IMG/VR virus record: IMGVR_UViG_3300031566_010334
Span: 1-24,654 of that record
DNA length: 24,654 nt
Reading direction: 5' to 3' (one strand)
Source of the DNA: a virus
The notes under the pieces: model-generated
Seen by the model: the letters and a program-made list of their open reading frames with translations, nothing else
What the model was told of the DNA's origin: nothing
Database searches by the model: none
Shown here: positions 8,246-15,380 of the stretch, piece by piece
How the letters are laid out: each line of letters opens with the position of its first letter
Position numbering within the stretch: position 1 is the stretch's first letter
Position numbers and translations under genes: made by a program

Positions 8246-8651
8246 AAATATGGAAAGAAAATATTTACCGACATTATCAGAATTAATTGATAGATTATCA
8301 ATAATTCAATTAAAAGAAGTGTTCATCGTTGAACATAAAGAAGAATATGCTAAAGAAATTGATGAGATTGTTCATGACATTAATATATTATTAAAAGAAA
8401 GCGATAAAGTGGATGGTGAGTTTATCCGAGCTACTATTGTTTTAGCCCAAATGAATTTACATATTTGGCATAATGAATCAAATTATCGTAAGGGTATTAA
8501 AGATGGTAATAATTTAGAATTAACCCATGGGTTAAATGGCATTAGAAATGTTGCTAAAAATAAGATTCAAGAAATAAATGGCGGTAGAAAGGATTATAAA
8601 ATTGATTGTTTAGCGGCAGAGTTTAAAGATTGGGAAATATCTTGGAAATAG
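8238..8651 (+). CDS. Small helical protein, weakly DUF4254-like
   Basis: A 137-aa protein read from the ATG at 8238; a TTG at 8217 would lengthen the overlap with the upstream gene. It is charged and predominantly helical, with no signal peptide or membrane segment. The stretch N-L-H-I-W-H-N-E-S-N-Y-R near the middle resembles the N-x-x-L-W-H-x-E-D-x-x-R pattern of DUF4254 proteins, which often sit beside glycosyltransferases in LPS-type clusters. Function is unknown. It lies directly upstream of the heptose block and is probably part of the same transcription unit. Confidence 0.4.
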   Translation: MSKNMERKYLPTLSELIDRLSIIQLKEVFIVEHKEEYAKEIDEIVHDINILLKESDKVDGEFIRATIVLAQMNLHIWHNESNYRKGIKDGNNLELTHGLNGIRNVAKNKIQEINGGRKDYKIDCLAAEFKDWEISWK

Positions 8652-9403
8652 AAAATAAAAAAATATTAGTTATAGGTGATACATGCAAAGATGTTTACAT
8701 TTATGGAAAATGTGAACGGTTATGTCCTGACGCACCCGTACCAGTTCTGATACCAAAAAATAGGGTAGAAAGTGATGGTATGGCTGGTAATGTTGTTCGA
8801 AATGCGGAAGCTCTAGGCATTAAAGTAAATTATATTTTAAATAAAAATTACCCAACAAAAATAAGATATGTAGACCAAAAAACAAATCAAATGTTAGTTC
8901 GTGTAGATGAAGGTGAATATGATACAGAACGAATATTTGGGATTAGAAATATTGATTTATCCGAATTTGACGCAATCATTATATCTGATTATAATAAAGG
9001 ATTTTTAATGGAAGAAGATATTAAATATATTTGCGATAATCACAATTTGGTATTTATCGACACTAAAAAAATTATAAATAGTTTTTGTGAAAATGCAAGA
9101 TTTATAAAGATAAATGATACTGAATATCAATTATCAAAACAAAATATTGATACTATGAATTTATATGAATCCCTAATTGTTACTACTGGAAGTAAGGGTG
9201 CGATTTATAAAGATGTTATATTCCCAGTAGAATTGGTAGAAATAAAAGACCAAACAGGTGCTGGGGATACCTTTATGGCATCTTTGGTGGTTAAATATTT
9301 AGAAACAAGTAACATAGAAGAATCGATAAAATTCGCCAATAGGTGTGCATCGTGGGTGGTAACACAACGTGGTGTAAACATAATAAATGTAAATAAAATA
9401 TAA
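8630..9403 (+). CDS. HldE-type heptose 7-phosphate kinase (PfkB/ribokinase fold)
   Basis: A protein of up to 257 aa matching the N-terminal kinase domain of HldE/RfaE, which phosphorylates D-glycero-D-manno-heptose 7-phosphate at C1. Landmarks in order: V-I-G-D-T-C-K-D-V near residue 14; C-P-D-A-P-V-P-V (32-39, HldE S-P-E-A-P-V-P-V); M-A-G-N-V-V-R-N (51-58, the G-G-A-A-N-V-A site); D-Y-N-K-G-F (120-125, HldE D-Y-x-K-G); and the PfkB catalytic Q-T-G-A-G-D-T-F (208-215, catalytic D213). It is shorter than the usual 315-330 aa domain, with a deletion after the substrate loop. The start is non-ATG (TTG at 8630, or TTG at 8642 giving 253 aa) inside the end of the previous gene. Confidence 0.8.
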   Translation: MGNILEIENKKILVIGDTCKDVYIYGKCERLCPDAPVPVLIPKNRVESDGMAGNVVRNAEALGIKVNYILNKNYPTKIRYVDQKTNQMLVRVDEGEYDTERIFGIRNIDLSEFDAIIISDYNKGFLMEEDIKYICDNHNLVFIDTKKIINSFCENARFIKINDTEYQLSKQNIDTMNLYESLIVTTGSKGAIYKDVIFPVELVEIKDQTGAGDTFMASLVVKYLETSNIEESIKFANRCASWVVTQRGVNIINVNKI

Positions 9404-9709
9404 ATGGAAAGTGGTGAGCCAAAATTAATTTATGTAGATATTGATGGTACCATATGTAATTCAGATAATGGATATGTTAATGCAATCCCTATCGTAGAAC
9501 ATATTGAAAAAATAAATAAGTTATTTGATGAAGGCCACACCATTATATATTGGACAGCTAGAGGTGGGCATAGCAAAGTAGATTACACTGAATTAACCAC
9601 AAAACAATTAGAAGAGTGGAATTGTAAATTTCACAATTTAATCATGAATCAAAAACCAAGTTATGATTTATTAATTTGTGATAAAACTAAACGAATTGAA
9701 GAAATATGA
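9404..9709 (+). CDS. Small HAD-superfamily phosphatase, possible GmhB substitute
   Basis: A 101-aa HAD-fold protein. It has the nucleophile motif V-D-I-D-G-T-I-C (D12 and D14), motif II W-T-A-R-G with T51, and a late K84...Y-D-L-L-I-C-D-K in the motif III region. No cap domain is present. This is a minimal HAD like those in capsule/LPS clusters. It lies between the HldE-type kinase and the HldE-type nucleotidyltransferase with zero spacing (stop at 9403, start at 9404; ATGA overlap with the next gene), so it plausibly removes the C7 phosphate from heptose 1,7-bisphosphate, the GmhB step. True GmhB proteins are about 180 aa with a zinc site that I do not see here, so this role is inferred from position. 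Confidence 0.65.
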   Translation: MESGEPKLIYVDIDGTICNSDNGYVNAIPIVEHIEKINKLFDEGHTIIYWTARGGHSKVDYTELTTKQLEEWNCKFHNLIMNQKPSYDLLICDKTKRIEEI

Positions 9710-10116
9710 ATATATGGGTAAATGGGTGTTTTGACATCATACATAGCGGCCACATAGATTTATTATGGTATGCGAAAAGATTTAAATCACATGATAATAA
9801 GTTAATTGTTGGTTTAGATGAAGATGAACGAATAAGACTAACTAAAGGTAAGAATAGACCAATTAATAATATTCTGGAACGTATTAAGATAATGGAAAAT
9901 TTAAAAATGGTTGATGAAGTGGTTACATTTAACAGTGATGATGAATTAAAAAATTTAATACTAGAGTATAATATAGATTATATAATTATTGGTGACCAAT
10001 ATAAGGATAGAAAGATTATAGGTAGAGAAAATTCAAATTTTGGTATCCATTTATACCCAGTAAATGAATATTCAACTACAAATATAATAAATAAAATAAC
10101 AAATAATGGTGATTAA
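9706..10116 (+). CDS. HldE-type heptose-1-phosphate nucleotidyltransferase
   Basis: A 136-aa protein of the cytidylyltransferase-like superfamily. G-C-F-D-I-I-H-S-G-H (7-16) contains the H-x-G-H nucleotide-binding signature. K-G-K-N-R-P-I-N (48-55) and N-x-x-x-R-I-K-I-M follow as in the HldE C-terminal domain (K-G-x-x-R-P-x-N), and the end has S-T-T-N-I-I-N-K-I (123-131), almost identical in pattern to the HldE S-T-T-N-I-I-x-K-I. The reaction expected is ATP (or another NTP) plus heptose 1-phosphate to NDP-heptose. It is a stand-alone domain, whereas many bacteria have the kinase and this domain fused. It overlaps its upstream (ATGA) and downstream neighbours. Confidence 0.82.
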   Translation: MNIWVNGCFDIIHSGHIDLLWYAKRFKSHDNKLIVGLDEDERIRLTKGKNRPINNILERIKIMENLKMVDEVVTFNSDDELKNLILEYNIDYIIIGDQYKDRKIIGRENSNFGIHLYPVNEYSTTNIINKITNNGD

Positions 10117-10318
10117 AGAAACTAAGAAAAGAAGTATATTCAAATCTATTTCATGGAGGGTGGTAGCAGTGATTAATTCATGGACTGTGTTGTGTTTTAA
10201 CTTAATTGATTCTAATTTATGGAATGCAATCATAATGAATATCAGTGGGTTTTTATTATTTTATATATTTGAAAGAATTTGGAGCAATATAACTTACGGT
10301 AGATATTATGAAAATTAA
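10106..10318 (+). CDS. DUF2061-like small membrane protein
   Basis: A 70-aa protein with a basic N-terminus (K-K-R-S-I-F-K-S-I-S-W-R) and two hydrophobic stretches, about residues 18-34 and 38-56, followed by F-E-R-I-W-S-N-I-T-Y-G. This is the pattern of DUF2061 proteins (K-x-x-S-W-R-x-x-x ... H/E-R-x-W-x-x-x-x-x-G), small two-helix inner-membrane proteins often found beside sulfate- or nucleotide-sugar genes. The molecular function of the family is not established. It lies inside the heptose block, overlapping the nucleotidyltransferase stop, and may help dock the enzymes at the membrane, but that is speculation. Confidence 0.7.
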   Translation: MVIKETKKRSIFKSISWRVVAVINSWTVLCFNLIDSNLWNAIIMNISGFLLFYIFERIWSNITYGRYYEN

Positions 10319-10326
10319 AATAATAA

Positions 10327-10908
10327 ATGATTCAGAAAATTAAAAATATAATAAGGGAAGACCTTAAAGTTAAAACTAGAATGATTAGGGACGAGGTTTT
10401 GGTAGATAAAATTAATCAAATAGTTTTAGTCTGTCACCAAGCATTATCCAGAGGTAATGCAGTTTATTGGTGTGGAAATGGTGGTTCTGCCGCAGATGCA
10501 CAACATTTGGCCGCAGAATTATCAGGTAGATTTTATTACGATAGGGACCCATTACCTTCGGATGCTTTACATTGCAACACATCTTATATTACAGCAGTAG
10601 CCAACGATTATCATTATGATATAATTTATTCAAGACTTATAAAAGGTATTGGTAAAAAAGGAGATGTATTAATCGGTTTATCAACATCAGGTAAATCAAA
10701 TAATGTTGCCAATGCTTTCAACACAGCAAAACATATCGGAATGAGAACAATCGGTTTCACAGGTGAACAAAGTAATAAATTTGAATTCGTTTGTGATTTA
10801 GTATTAAACATTCCAAGTAGTGACACCCCAAGAATTCAAGAAGGTCATATGTTATCTGGACATATAATTTGTCAACTATTAGAAGAAAAATTATTCCCAA
10901 AAAAATGA
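10327..10908 (+). CDS. gmhA: Sedoheptulose 7-phosphate isomerase (phosphoheptose isomerase)
   Basis: A 193-aa SIS-domain protein of normal GmhA length. It converts sedoheptulose 7-phosphate to D-glycero-D-manno-heptose 7-phosphate, the first step of NDP-heptose synthesis. Seen in the sequence: G-N-G-G-S-A-A-D-A-Q-H (50-60), A-A-E-L-S-G-R-F with E64, S-T-S-G-K-S (119-124, the SIS phosphate-binding loop) and R-I-Q-E-G-H-M-L-S-G-H with H179. E64 and H179 correspond to the catalytic E65 and H180 of E. coli GmhA. The stop overlaps the next start (ATGA at 10905), and the kinase, phosphatase and nucleotidyltransferase lie just upstream, so the whole pathway is in one unit. Confidence 0.92.
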   Translation: MIQKIKNIIREDLKVKTRMIRDEVLVDKINQIVLVCHQALSRGNAVYWCGNGGSAADAQHLAAELSGRFYYDRDPLPSDALHCNTSYITAVANDYHYDIIYSRLIKGIGKKGDVLIGLSTSGKSNNVANAFNTAKHIGMRTIGFTGEQSNKFEFVCDLVLNIPSSDTPRIQEGHMLSGHIICQLLEEKLFPKK

Positions 10909-11924
10909 TATTAGTAATTTACGGAACAAGACCAGAATACATAAAAATTAGACCGCTTCTTAAGCAGTTTAGAGAAGAAAGTATTTTATATAAAACACTT
11001 TTCACTGGGCAACACAAAGATTTATTAGATGCTGAATTAACAGAAATTGATAAAGCTGATTATGTTATAGATATATCACCGTCTTTAGGTAATAGATTAA
11101 ATGATGTGGTCAAATCATGCCTTTCAACCCCAGAACATGTTTTTCAAGGAATAACACATATTTTAGTTCAAGGAGATACATCATCAGTAGTTGGATTAGC
11201 ATTGAATGGTTTACATAGAAAAATACCAGTAATTCATTTAGAAGCTGGATTAAGAACCAACGATTATAATAATCCTTACCCAGAAGAAAATAATAGAAGG
11301 ATTGTTTCTACCATAGCACAAATACATTTATGCCCAACAAGTTTAAATTACCGTAATTTAGAAGAAGAAAATATTTTAGGTAATAAATTCATTGTGGGTA
11401 ATACTGTCTTAGATGAAATGTTAGAATATAGAAAAAACATGGAATACCAAGACAAGATTCTCGTTACTTTACATAGAAGGGAAAATCATGATAAAATGGA
11501 TAAATGGTTTAAAGAATTAGAAGACTTGGCTCTATATCATCAAGATTTGAAATTTATTTTACCGATTCACCCAAACCCCAATGTAACAAAACATAGACAC
11601 ATATTAAAAAGAGTTAACGTAATTGAACCGTTGAGTAGGGATTCGCTTTTAGAATTACTATCTAAATGTAAAATGGTAATAACTGATAGTGGTGGCATTC
11701 AAGAAGAATGTTCTTTCTTAAATAAAAAATGTTTAGTATGTAGAGAAACAACTGAAAGACCAGAAGTATTAGGTTTATCAAGCTTTATTGTTAAATCCCC
11801 AGATAATTTATTTGACTTATTTAATACACATTTGAACGATTATAAAATAGAAATTGAATCACCATATGGTGATGGTAAAGCATCGGAAAAAATTTGTAAA
11901 ATATTAAAGAATTATGGAGTATAA
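10905..11924 (+). CDS. wecB: Non-hydrolysing UDP-N-acetylglucosamine 2-epimerase
   Basis: A 339-aa protein from the ATG at 10905, which overlaps the gmhA stop; a TTG at 10869 is an unlikely longer start. It carries the full WecB/MnaA signature set: G-T-R-P-E-Y-I-K near the N-terminus, V-Q-G-D-T-S-S, H-L-E-A-G-L-R-T, P-E-E-N-N-R-R, L-H-R-R-E-N-H, I-H-P-N-P, D-S-G-G-I-Q-E-E and T-E-R-P-E. These line both domains of the GT-B-like fold and bind UDP. The enzyme interconverts UDP-GlcNAc and UDP-ManNAc in the cytoplasm. Slightly shorter than typical (about 370 aa) but no key motif is missing. It supplies ManNAc or a derivative to the glycan; no dedicated UDP-ManNAc dehydrogenase is in view. Confidence 0.92.
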   Translation: MILVIYGTRPEYIKIRPLLKQFREESILYKTLFTGQHKDLLDAELTEIDKADYVIDISPSLGNRLNDVVKSCLSTPEHVFQGITHILVQGDTSSVVGLALNGLHRKIPVIHLEAGLRTNDYNNPYPEENNRRIVSTIAQIHLCPTSLNYRNLEEENILGNKFIVGNTVLDEMLEYRKNMEYQDKILVTLHRRENHDKMDKWFKELEDLALYHQDLKFILPIHPNPNVTKHRHILKRVNVIEPLSRDSLLELLSKCKMVITDSGGIQEECSFLNKKCLVCRETTERPEVLGLSSFIVKSPDNLFDLFNTHLNDYKIEIESPYGDGKASEKICKILKNYGV

Positions 11925-12603
11925 GGTATTGGTGTTAGGTGATGGATTACTAGGTTCCGAATTGATTAAACAAACTGGTTGGGATTATTTATCTAGGAAG
12001 AAAAATGGTATTGATATTAAAGATTTCGATTCGTGGAAGCATAATATGTTAAATTACGATATAATCATAAATTGTATTGCTGACACAAATACCTATTCCA
12101 ATGAAAAAGAATCACATTGGAACACCAACTATAAATTTGTTGATTATCTAATTACCTTTTGTAATAAAACAGGGACCAAACTTGTCCATATTTCAACTGA
12201 CTATGTTTATGTAAATTCCATTGCTGATGCATCAGAAAATGATGTGCCAGTACATTCAAGTAATTGGTATAGTTATACCAAGCTTTTAGCCGATGGTTTA
12301 ATTGAGCTTAAATGTGATAATTATTTGATTTGTAGGTGCAGTCATAAACCAACTCCATTTAAATATCCTGAAGCTTGGGTTGACTTTGTTGGAAACTTTG
12401 ATTATGTTGATAAGATATCAAGTCTAATTATTGATTTGGTTAAGAAAGAGGCTAATGGTATTTATAATGTAGGGACTGAATTAAAAAATATGTATGAATT
12501 AGCCAATAAGACTAGAAAAATTTCTGGAATATTTAAACCAGAACATGTACCAGATGATGTCTCAATGGATATTAAAAAATTGAAAAAATGCTTAGATATT
12601 TAA
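11914..12603 (+). CDS. Compact RmlD-like SDR (nucleotide-sugar reductase)
   Basis: A 229-aa SDR similar to dTDP-4-dehydrorhamnose reductase (RmlD) but about 60 residues shorter. It has a degenerate N-terminal glycine motif G-D-G-L-L-G (9-14), I-I-N-C-I-A-D-T, H-I-S-T-D-Y-V-Y (92-99, the RmlD S-T-D-Y-V-F element) and a proper catalytic Y119-S-Y-T-K123. The C-terminal region retains G-I-Y-N-V-G. It likely reduces a 4-keto sugar nucleotide or epimerises one. It overlaps the wecB stop by 11 bases, and an acyl- or amino-sugar reductase role next to WecB (as in capsule L-FucNAc-type clusters) is possible. This is the last gene of the glycan island. Confidence 0.65.
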   Translation: MEYKVLVLGDGLLGSELIKQTGWDYLSRKKNGIDIKDFDSWKHNMLNYDIIINCIADTNTYSNEKESHWNTNYKFVDYLITFCNKTGTKLVHISTDYVYVNSIADASENDVPVHSSNWYSYTKLLADGLIELKCDNYLICRCSHKPTPFKYPEAWVDFVGNFDYVDKISSLIIDLVKKEANGIYNVGTELKNMYELANKTRKISGIFKPEHVPDDVSMDIKKLKKCLDI

Positions 12604-12611
12604 AAAATAAA

Positions 12612-13619
12612 ATGGCTATATTATCACTAGCTTTGTCTAGAGTTGAAAAACAATCCTTAAATCAAAAATCTGATGCTTTGGGCACCGAAGGTGCCATGGA
12701 ACAAAGTTATCACCAAGGTATGTTAGCTGATGCCTTATTAAGGGGTGAAATCACTATGCCAGTAAAAGAATTAAGATGGCGTTTATACAAAGTATTAAGC
12801 GAATCAAAAAATAGAACAGCTAAAATAACGGGTTATGATAAAGATGGTTTACCAATAGTAGAAACATACACCATCGAGAAATATAAATTAGATAAGATAA
12901 AATGTGATAATTTTGACCCATATCCAGTTGAACTTGTGGTTAGTAATAATGATATAATGAAATCAACTTATGAGACTTTTAGTAATGAAAAATTAAAAGT
13001 TCATACTGAAAAAGAAATTGAAACCTTTGATGAAACCAATGAGATGTTTGATTTAGTATCTAATAAGAAATACACAACTAATAACTTTGGAGAAATAATT
13101 GAAGAGGAAGAGGAAGAGGAAAAAGAACCAACTAGAACATTGGGTCAAATTACTTTTGATGATATGGTGGCTACAATGAGAACTAAAAAGACTCTATATG
13201 TGCACAGGGAACTAAAACCAAAATTTGAAATTGAATATTATACTAAGAAGATGTTGGTTAGAACTATAAATGAAGATAAAAAATTATTGGAATTTTATTT
13301 ATCTTCATATCCAGATGAATTTGATAGGAAAACACGATTATTAATTTCAGAAATTAAAAAAAGTATTAAAAACCCCAGAGCATCAGATATACTAGATATT
13401 AAAAAGGTTGGGTTTATTTCAGATAAGACAATTGGTTCAATCGATGGGTTAGAATATGAATATGAGATTAAACACTTTGATAAGATAGTAGAATTCAACG
13501 GACATTACGTTATTAAGTTTGTGGCTGAAGCGACAATAAAGGGTGAAAATATATTCGAAAAGTATAAATTAGCGGAATTAGAAAAGCGTTACGAAAATAA
13601 AGAAGCAAAAAAACGATAG
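12612..13619 (+). CDS. Phage protein of unknown function, 335 aa
   Basis: I do not recognise this protein. It is read from the ATG at 12612; an upstream in-frame ATG at 12588 would overlap the previous gene by 16 bases. It is rich in charged residues, with an N-terminal helical region (E-Q-S-Y-H-Q-G-M-L-A-D-A-L-L-R-G), an acidic linker with seven consecutive glutamates near the middle, and a mixed alpha/beta C-terminal half. No signal peptide or membrane helix is seen. It sits between the glycan island and phoH and is followed by a terminator-like hairpin, so it probably closes the upstream transcription unit. It is most likely a phage core protein and not a sugar enzyme. Confidence 0.6.
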   Translation: MAILSLALSRVEKQSLNQKSDALGTEGAMEQSYHQGMLADALLRGEITMPVKELRWRLYKVLSESKNRTAKITGYDKDGLPIVETYTIEKYKLDKIKCDNFDPYPVELVVSNNDIMKSTYETFSNEKLKVHTEKEIETFDETNEMFDLVSNKKYTTNNFGEIIEEEEEEEKEPTRTLGQITFDDMVATMRTKKTLYVHRELKPKFEIEYYTKKMLVRTINEDKKLLEFYLSSYPDEFDRKTRLLISEIKKSIKNPRASDILDIKKVGFISDKTIGSIDGLEYEYEIKHFDKIVEFNGHYVIKFVAEATIKGENIFEKYKLAELEKRYENKEAKKR

Positions 13620-13655
13620 TTTTTGTTTAGTTTTTAAAATTTGTAAGTATATTTA

Positions 13656-13686
13656 ATGTGAGTTATCAAACAGCTCACATTTTTTT
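13656..13686 (+). terminator. Rho-independent terminator-like hairpin abutting the phoH start
   Basis: An 8-bp stem pairs 13656-13663 with 13673-13680 (seven Watson-Crick pairs, GTGAG/CTCAC core, plus one G-T), with a 9-base loop. It is followed by six T residues at 13681-13686. It lies 36 bases after the 12612-13619 stop. The T-run ends exactly at the phoH ATG (13687), so the element is also the immediate 5' leader of phoH. Confidence 0.7.
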
Positions 13687-14412
13687 ATGACAAAAAAACG
13701 AAACGGACAGGTACCACAAATTAGTGAAAAGGTGAGACCTGTAAATGAAATTTTACCAACTAAAGTAAGATTAAAGTGCAAAAACACCAAACAAAAAGAC
13801 TTTGTAAATCTAATTAAAGAAAAAGAAATCGTTCTTTGTTCTGGCCCCGCTGGTGTTGGTAAGAGCTTCGTAGCAATCGCAGTAGCTTTAGAATTACTTC
13901 AAGACCCCACCAATTCATTTAATAAAATTTTAATAGTTAAACCAGCAATTGAAGCTGAAGAGAATTTAGGATTCTTGCCAGGTAATCTAAAAGAAAAACT
14001 AGAACCTTATTTAGCTTCATCAATTGATATCGTAGATAAAATAATTGGTGAAGATGCTAGAAGAAAATTAGAAGATTCTAAAGAATTAATGGCAGAACCT
14101 TTAGGGTTTATTAGAGGTAAAAGTATAGATAATTCAATCTTAATTGGTGAAGAAGGGCAAAATACATCACCGTCTCAAATGAAAAGCTTATTAACTAGAA
14201 TTGGATATGGTTCAAAGTATATCATTTCTGGTGATATGGACCAATCTGATAGATATGATGATGCCACTAAAACAGGTTTATATGACGCAATGAATAGACA
14301 TAGAAATATTGAAGAGATTGGTTTCTTTGAATTTGATGAAAACGACATTGTTAGGAACCCATTAATAACTAAAATGGTTAATAACTATAAAAAAACGAAT
14401 AAAGATAAATAA
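13687..14412 (+). CDS. phoH: PhoH-family P-loop ATPase
   Basis: A 241-aa PhoH-like protein, the stand-alone form common in tailed phages. Walker A is G-P-A-G-V-G-K-S (residues 53-60). The PhoH-specific I-V-K-P-A-I-E-A-E-E-N-L-G-F-L-P-G follows (83-99), where bacterial PhoH has T-R-P-x-V-E-A-G-E-x-L-G-F-L-P-G. Walker B is I-L-I-G-E-E-G-Q-N-T (151-160) with the usual D-E-A-Q-N changed to E-E-G-Q-N, then S-Q-M-K-S-L-L-T-R-I-G and the sensor S-G-D-M-D-Q-S-D. PhoH in phages is thought to act as an ATPase linked to RNA or phosphate metabolism, but the role is not settled. There is no space for a ribosome-binding site except within the hairpin. A GTG at codon 16 is the only alternative start before the P-loop. 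Confidence 0.9.
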   Translation: MTKKRNGQVPQISEKVRPVNEILPTKVRLKCKNTKQKDFVNLIKEKEIVLCSGPAGVGKSFVAIAVALELLQDPTNSFNKILIVKPAIEAEENLGFLPGNLKEKLEPYLASSIDIVDKIIGEDARRKLEDSKELMAEPLGFIRGKSIDNSILIGEEGQNTSPSQMKSLLTRIGYGSKYIISGDMDQSDRYDDATKTGLYDAMNRHRNIEEIGFFEFDENDIVRNPLITKMVNNYKKTNKDK

Positions 14413-14414
14413 TT

Positions 14415-14445
14415 CTCAATTTTTATTTACTTTGAGTTATTTTTC
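14415..14445 (+). terminator. Weak terminator-like hairpin after phoH
   Basis: A 5-bp stem pairs 14415-14419 (CTCAA) with 14432-14436 (TTGAG) around a 12-base T-rich loop, followed by a T-rich tract (14437-14444). The stem is short and the loop large, so this is only suggestive, but it lies just after the phoH stop where a terminator could be. Confidence 0.25.
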
Positions 14446-14459
14446 ATTAAACTAATACA

Positions 14460-15038
14460 ATGAGAATAGGAATAACATTAAACGAAGTTATTAGAGACTT
14501 CATAGGACAATTAAAATATGTCTATGGGAAATACTACCAAAAAGATTTGGAAGATGTTGAAATAGAAGAATGGGATTTACTTAAATACTTTAAATTCCCT
14601 TCTGAAGAGAAACTAAACGAATTTCTTTATAGTGAGGCACCCATGGAGATTTTCGCACATGCGGACCAATTACATACGAACATTGGGCCTATATTAAATA
14701 GGTTTATTTCGGATATTAACGATGAAGAAGAACACGAGGTAATTATTATAAGTCGAGACGCTCATAAAAGCCGACCTTCAACACTTTTCTTTTTATCTAA
14801 ATTAGGATTTACAGGTGATAATATAAGATTTGTCATGGACACTTCTAAAAAATGGGATGGTATTGATATTTTAGTAACAGCCAACCCGATAGCTTTAGAA
14901 GCTAAACCAGAAGGTAAAATATCCGTAAAAATAAAAACTTCTTATAACAAAAACTCTAAAGCCGATTACGAGCTGGAAAATATTTTAGAATTTGTTAATG
15001 ATGAAGAAACATTTAATAAAATTATAAACAATGATTAA
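14460..15038 (+). CDS. HAD/5'-nucleotidase-like protein with lost catalytic aspartates
   Basis: A 192-aa protein whose layout follows NT5C-type 5'(3')-deoxyribonucleotidases of the HAD superfamily. It begins M-R-I-G-I-T-L-N-E-V where active family members read M-R-I-G-x-D-x-D-G-V, so both the nucleophile and acid/base aspartates are replaced (T6, N8). The motif II strand I-I-I-S-R-D is present (95-100). The motif IV D-x-L-I-D-D-N-P is replaced by D-I-L-V-T-A-N-P (136-143). The overall fold looks intact, so it is likely a catalytically dead relative used for binding or structure. It precedes a small gene (8-base overlap) and two glycosyltransferases. Confidence 0.6.
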   Translation: MRIGITLNEVIRDFIGQLKYVYGKYYQKDLEDVEIEEWDLLKYFKFPSEEKLNEFLYSEAPMEIFAHADQLHTNIGPILNRFISDINDEEEHEVIIISRDAHKSRPSTLFFLSKLGFTGDNIRFVMDTSKKWDGIDILVTANPIALEAKPEGKISVKIKTSYNKNSKADYELENILEFVNDEETFNKIINND

Positions 15039-15378
15039 ATTATTCGGTGAACATTATTTTATAGACTTTGAAGAATTGGATAACTTCTTACTTTTAGATA
15101 AAGATGAGAAAGATAAAATAACAACAACCAAAACAACAGAAACTTTTAATGACCATGGAAAGTCTTCTGGTGTTGTTGTAGAAAATAAAGAACACATAAA
15201 ACATAAAGAAATTAATGGAGTTAAATTTGAACTAGTTAGAAGTTTTATATCCGACTTGGGAGATGAACAAGAAGCTGATTCAATGTTAGCATCAAATAGC
15301 TTAAAAGAAACAAGTGTTAGATTTAAATTAGCTTTTAACACTTTATTAATATATGGTATACTTAAAAAAATGGATTAA
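15031..15378 (+). CDS. Small phage protein of unknown function, 115 aa
   Basis: I do not recognise this protein. It is acidic, with a lysine/aspartate-rich segment near residues 24-32, a threonine-rich stretch that may be a flexible linker (residues 32-40), and a C-terminal region that looks helical (residues 85-112). No membrane segment or metal-binding pattern is visible. It overlaps the HAD-like gene by 8 bases and is followed two bases later by the GT-B gene, so it is co-expressed with them. Confidence 0.5.
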   Translation: MIKLFGEHYFIDFEELDNFLLLDKDEKDKITTTKTTETFNDHGKSSGVVVENKEHIKHKEINGVKFELVRSFISDLGDEQEADSMLASNSLKETSVRFKLAFNTLLIYGILKKMD

Positions 15379-15380
15379 AA

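Noticed and set aside
9073-9080. TATAAATA octamer as a late promoter
   Set aside because: It is inside the heptose kinase gene, as are similar octamers at 19217 and 19922 within structural genes; chance matches are expected in AT-rich coding sequence.
1-12603. Island as a bacterial chromosomal LPS operon joined to phage sequence
   Set aside because: The same base composition, packing style, lack of GATC and continuous plus-strand layout run across 12.6 kb into phage genes with no repeat, integrase or tRNA at the junction; a chimera is not fully excluded without read coverage.
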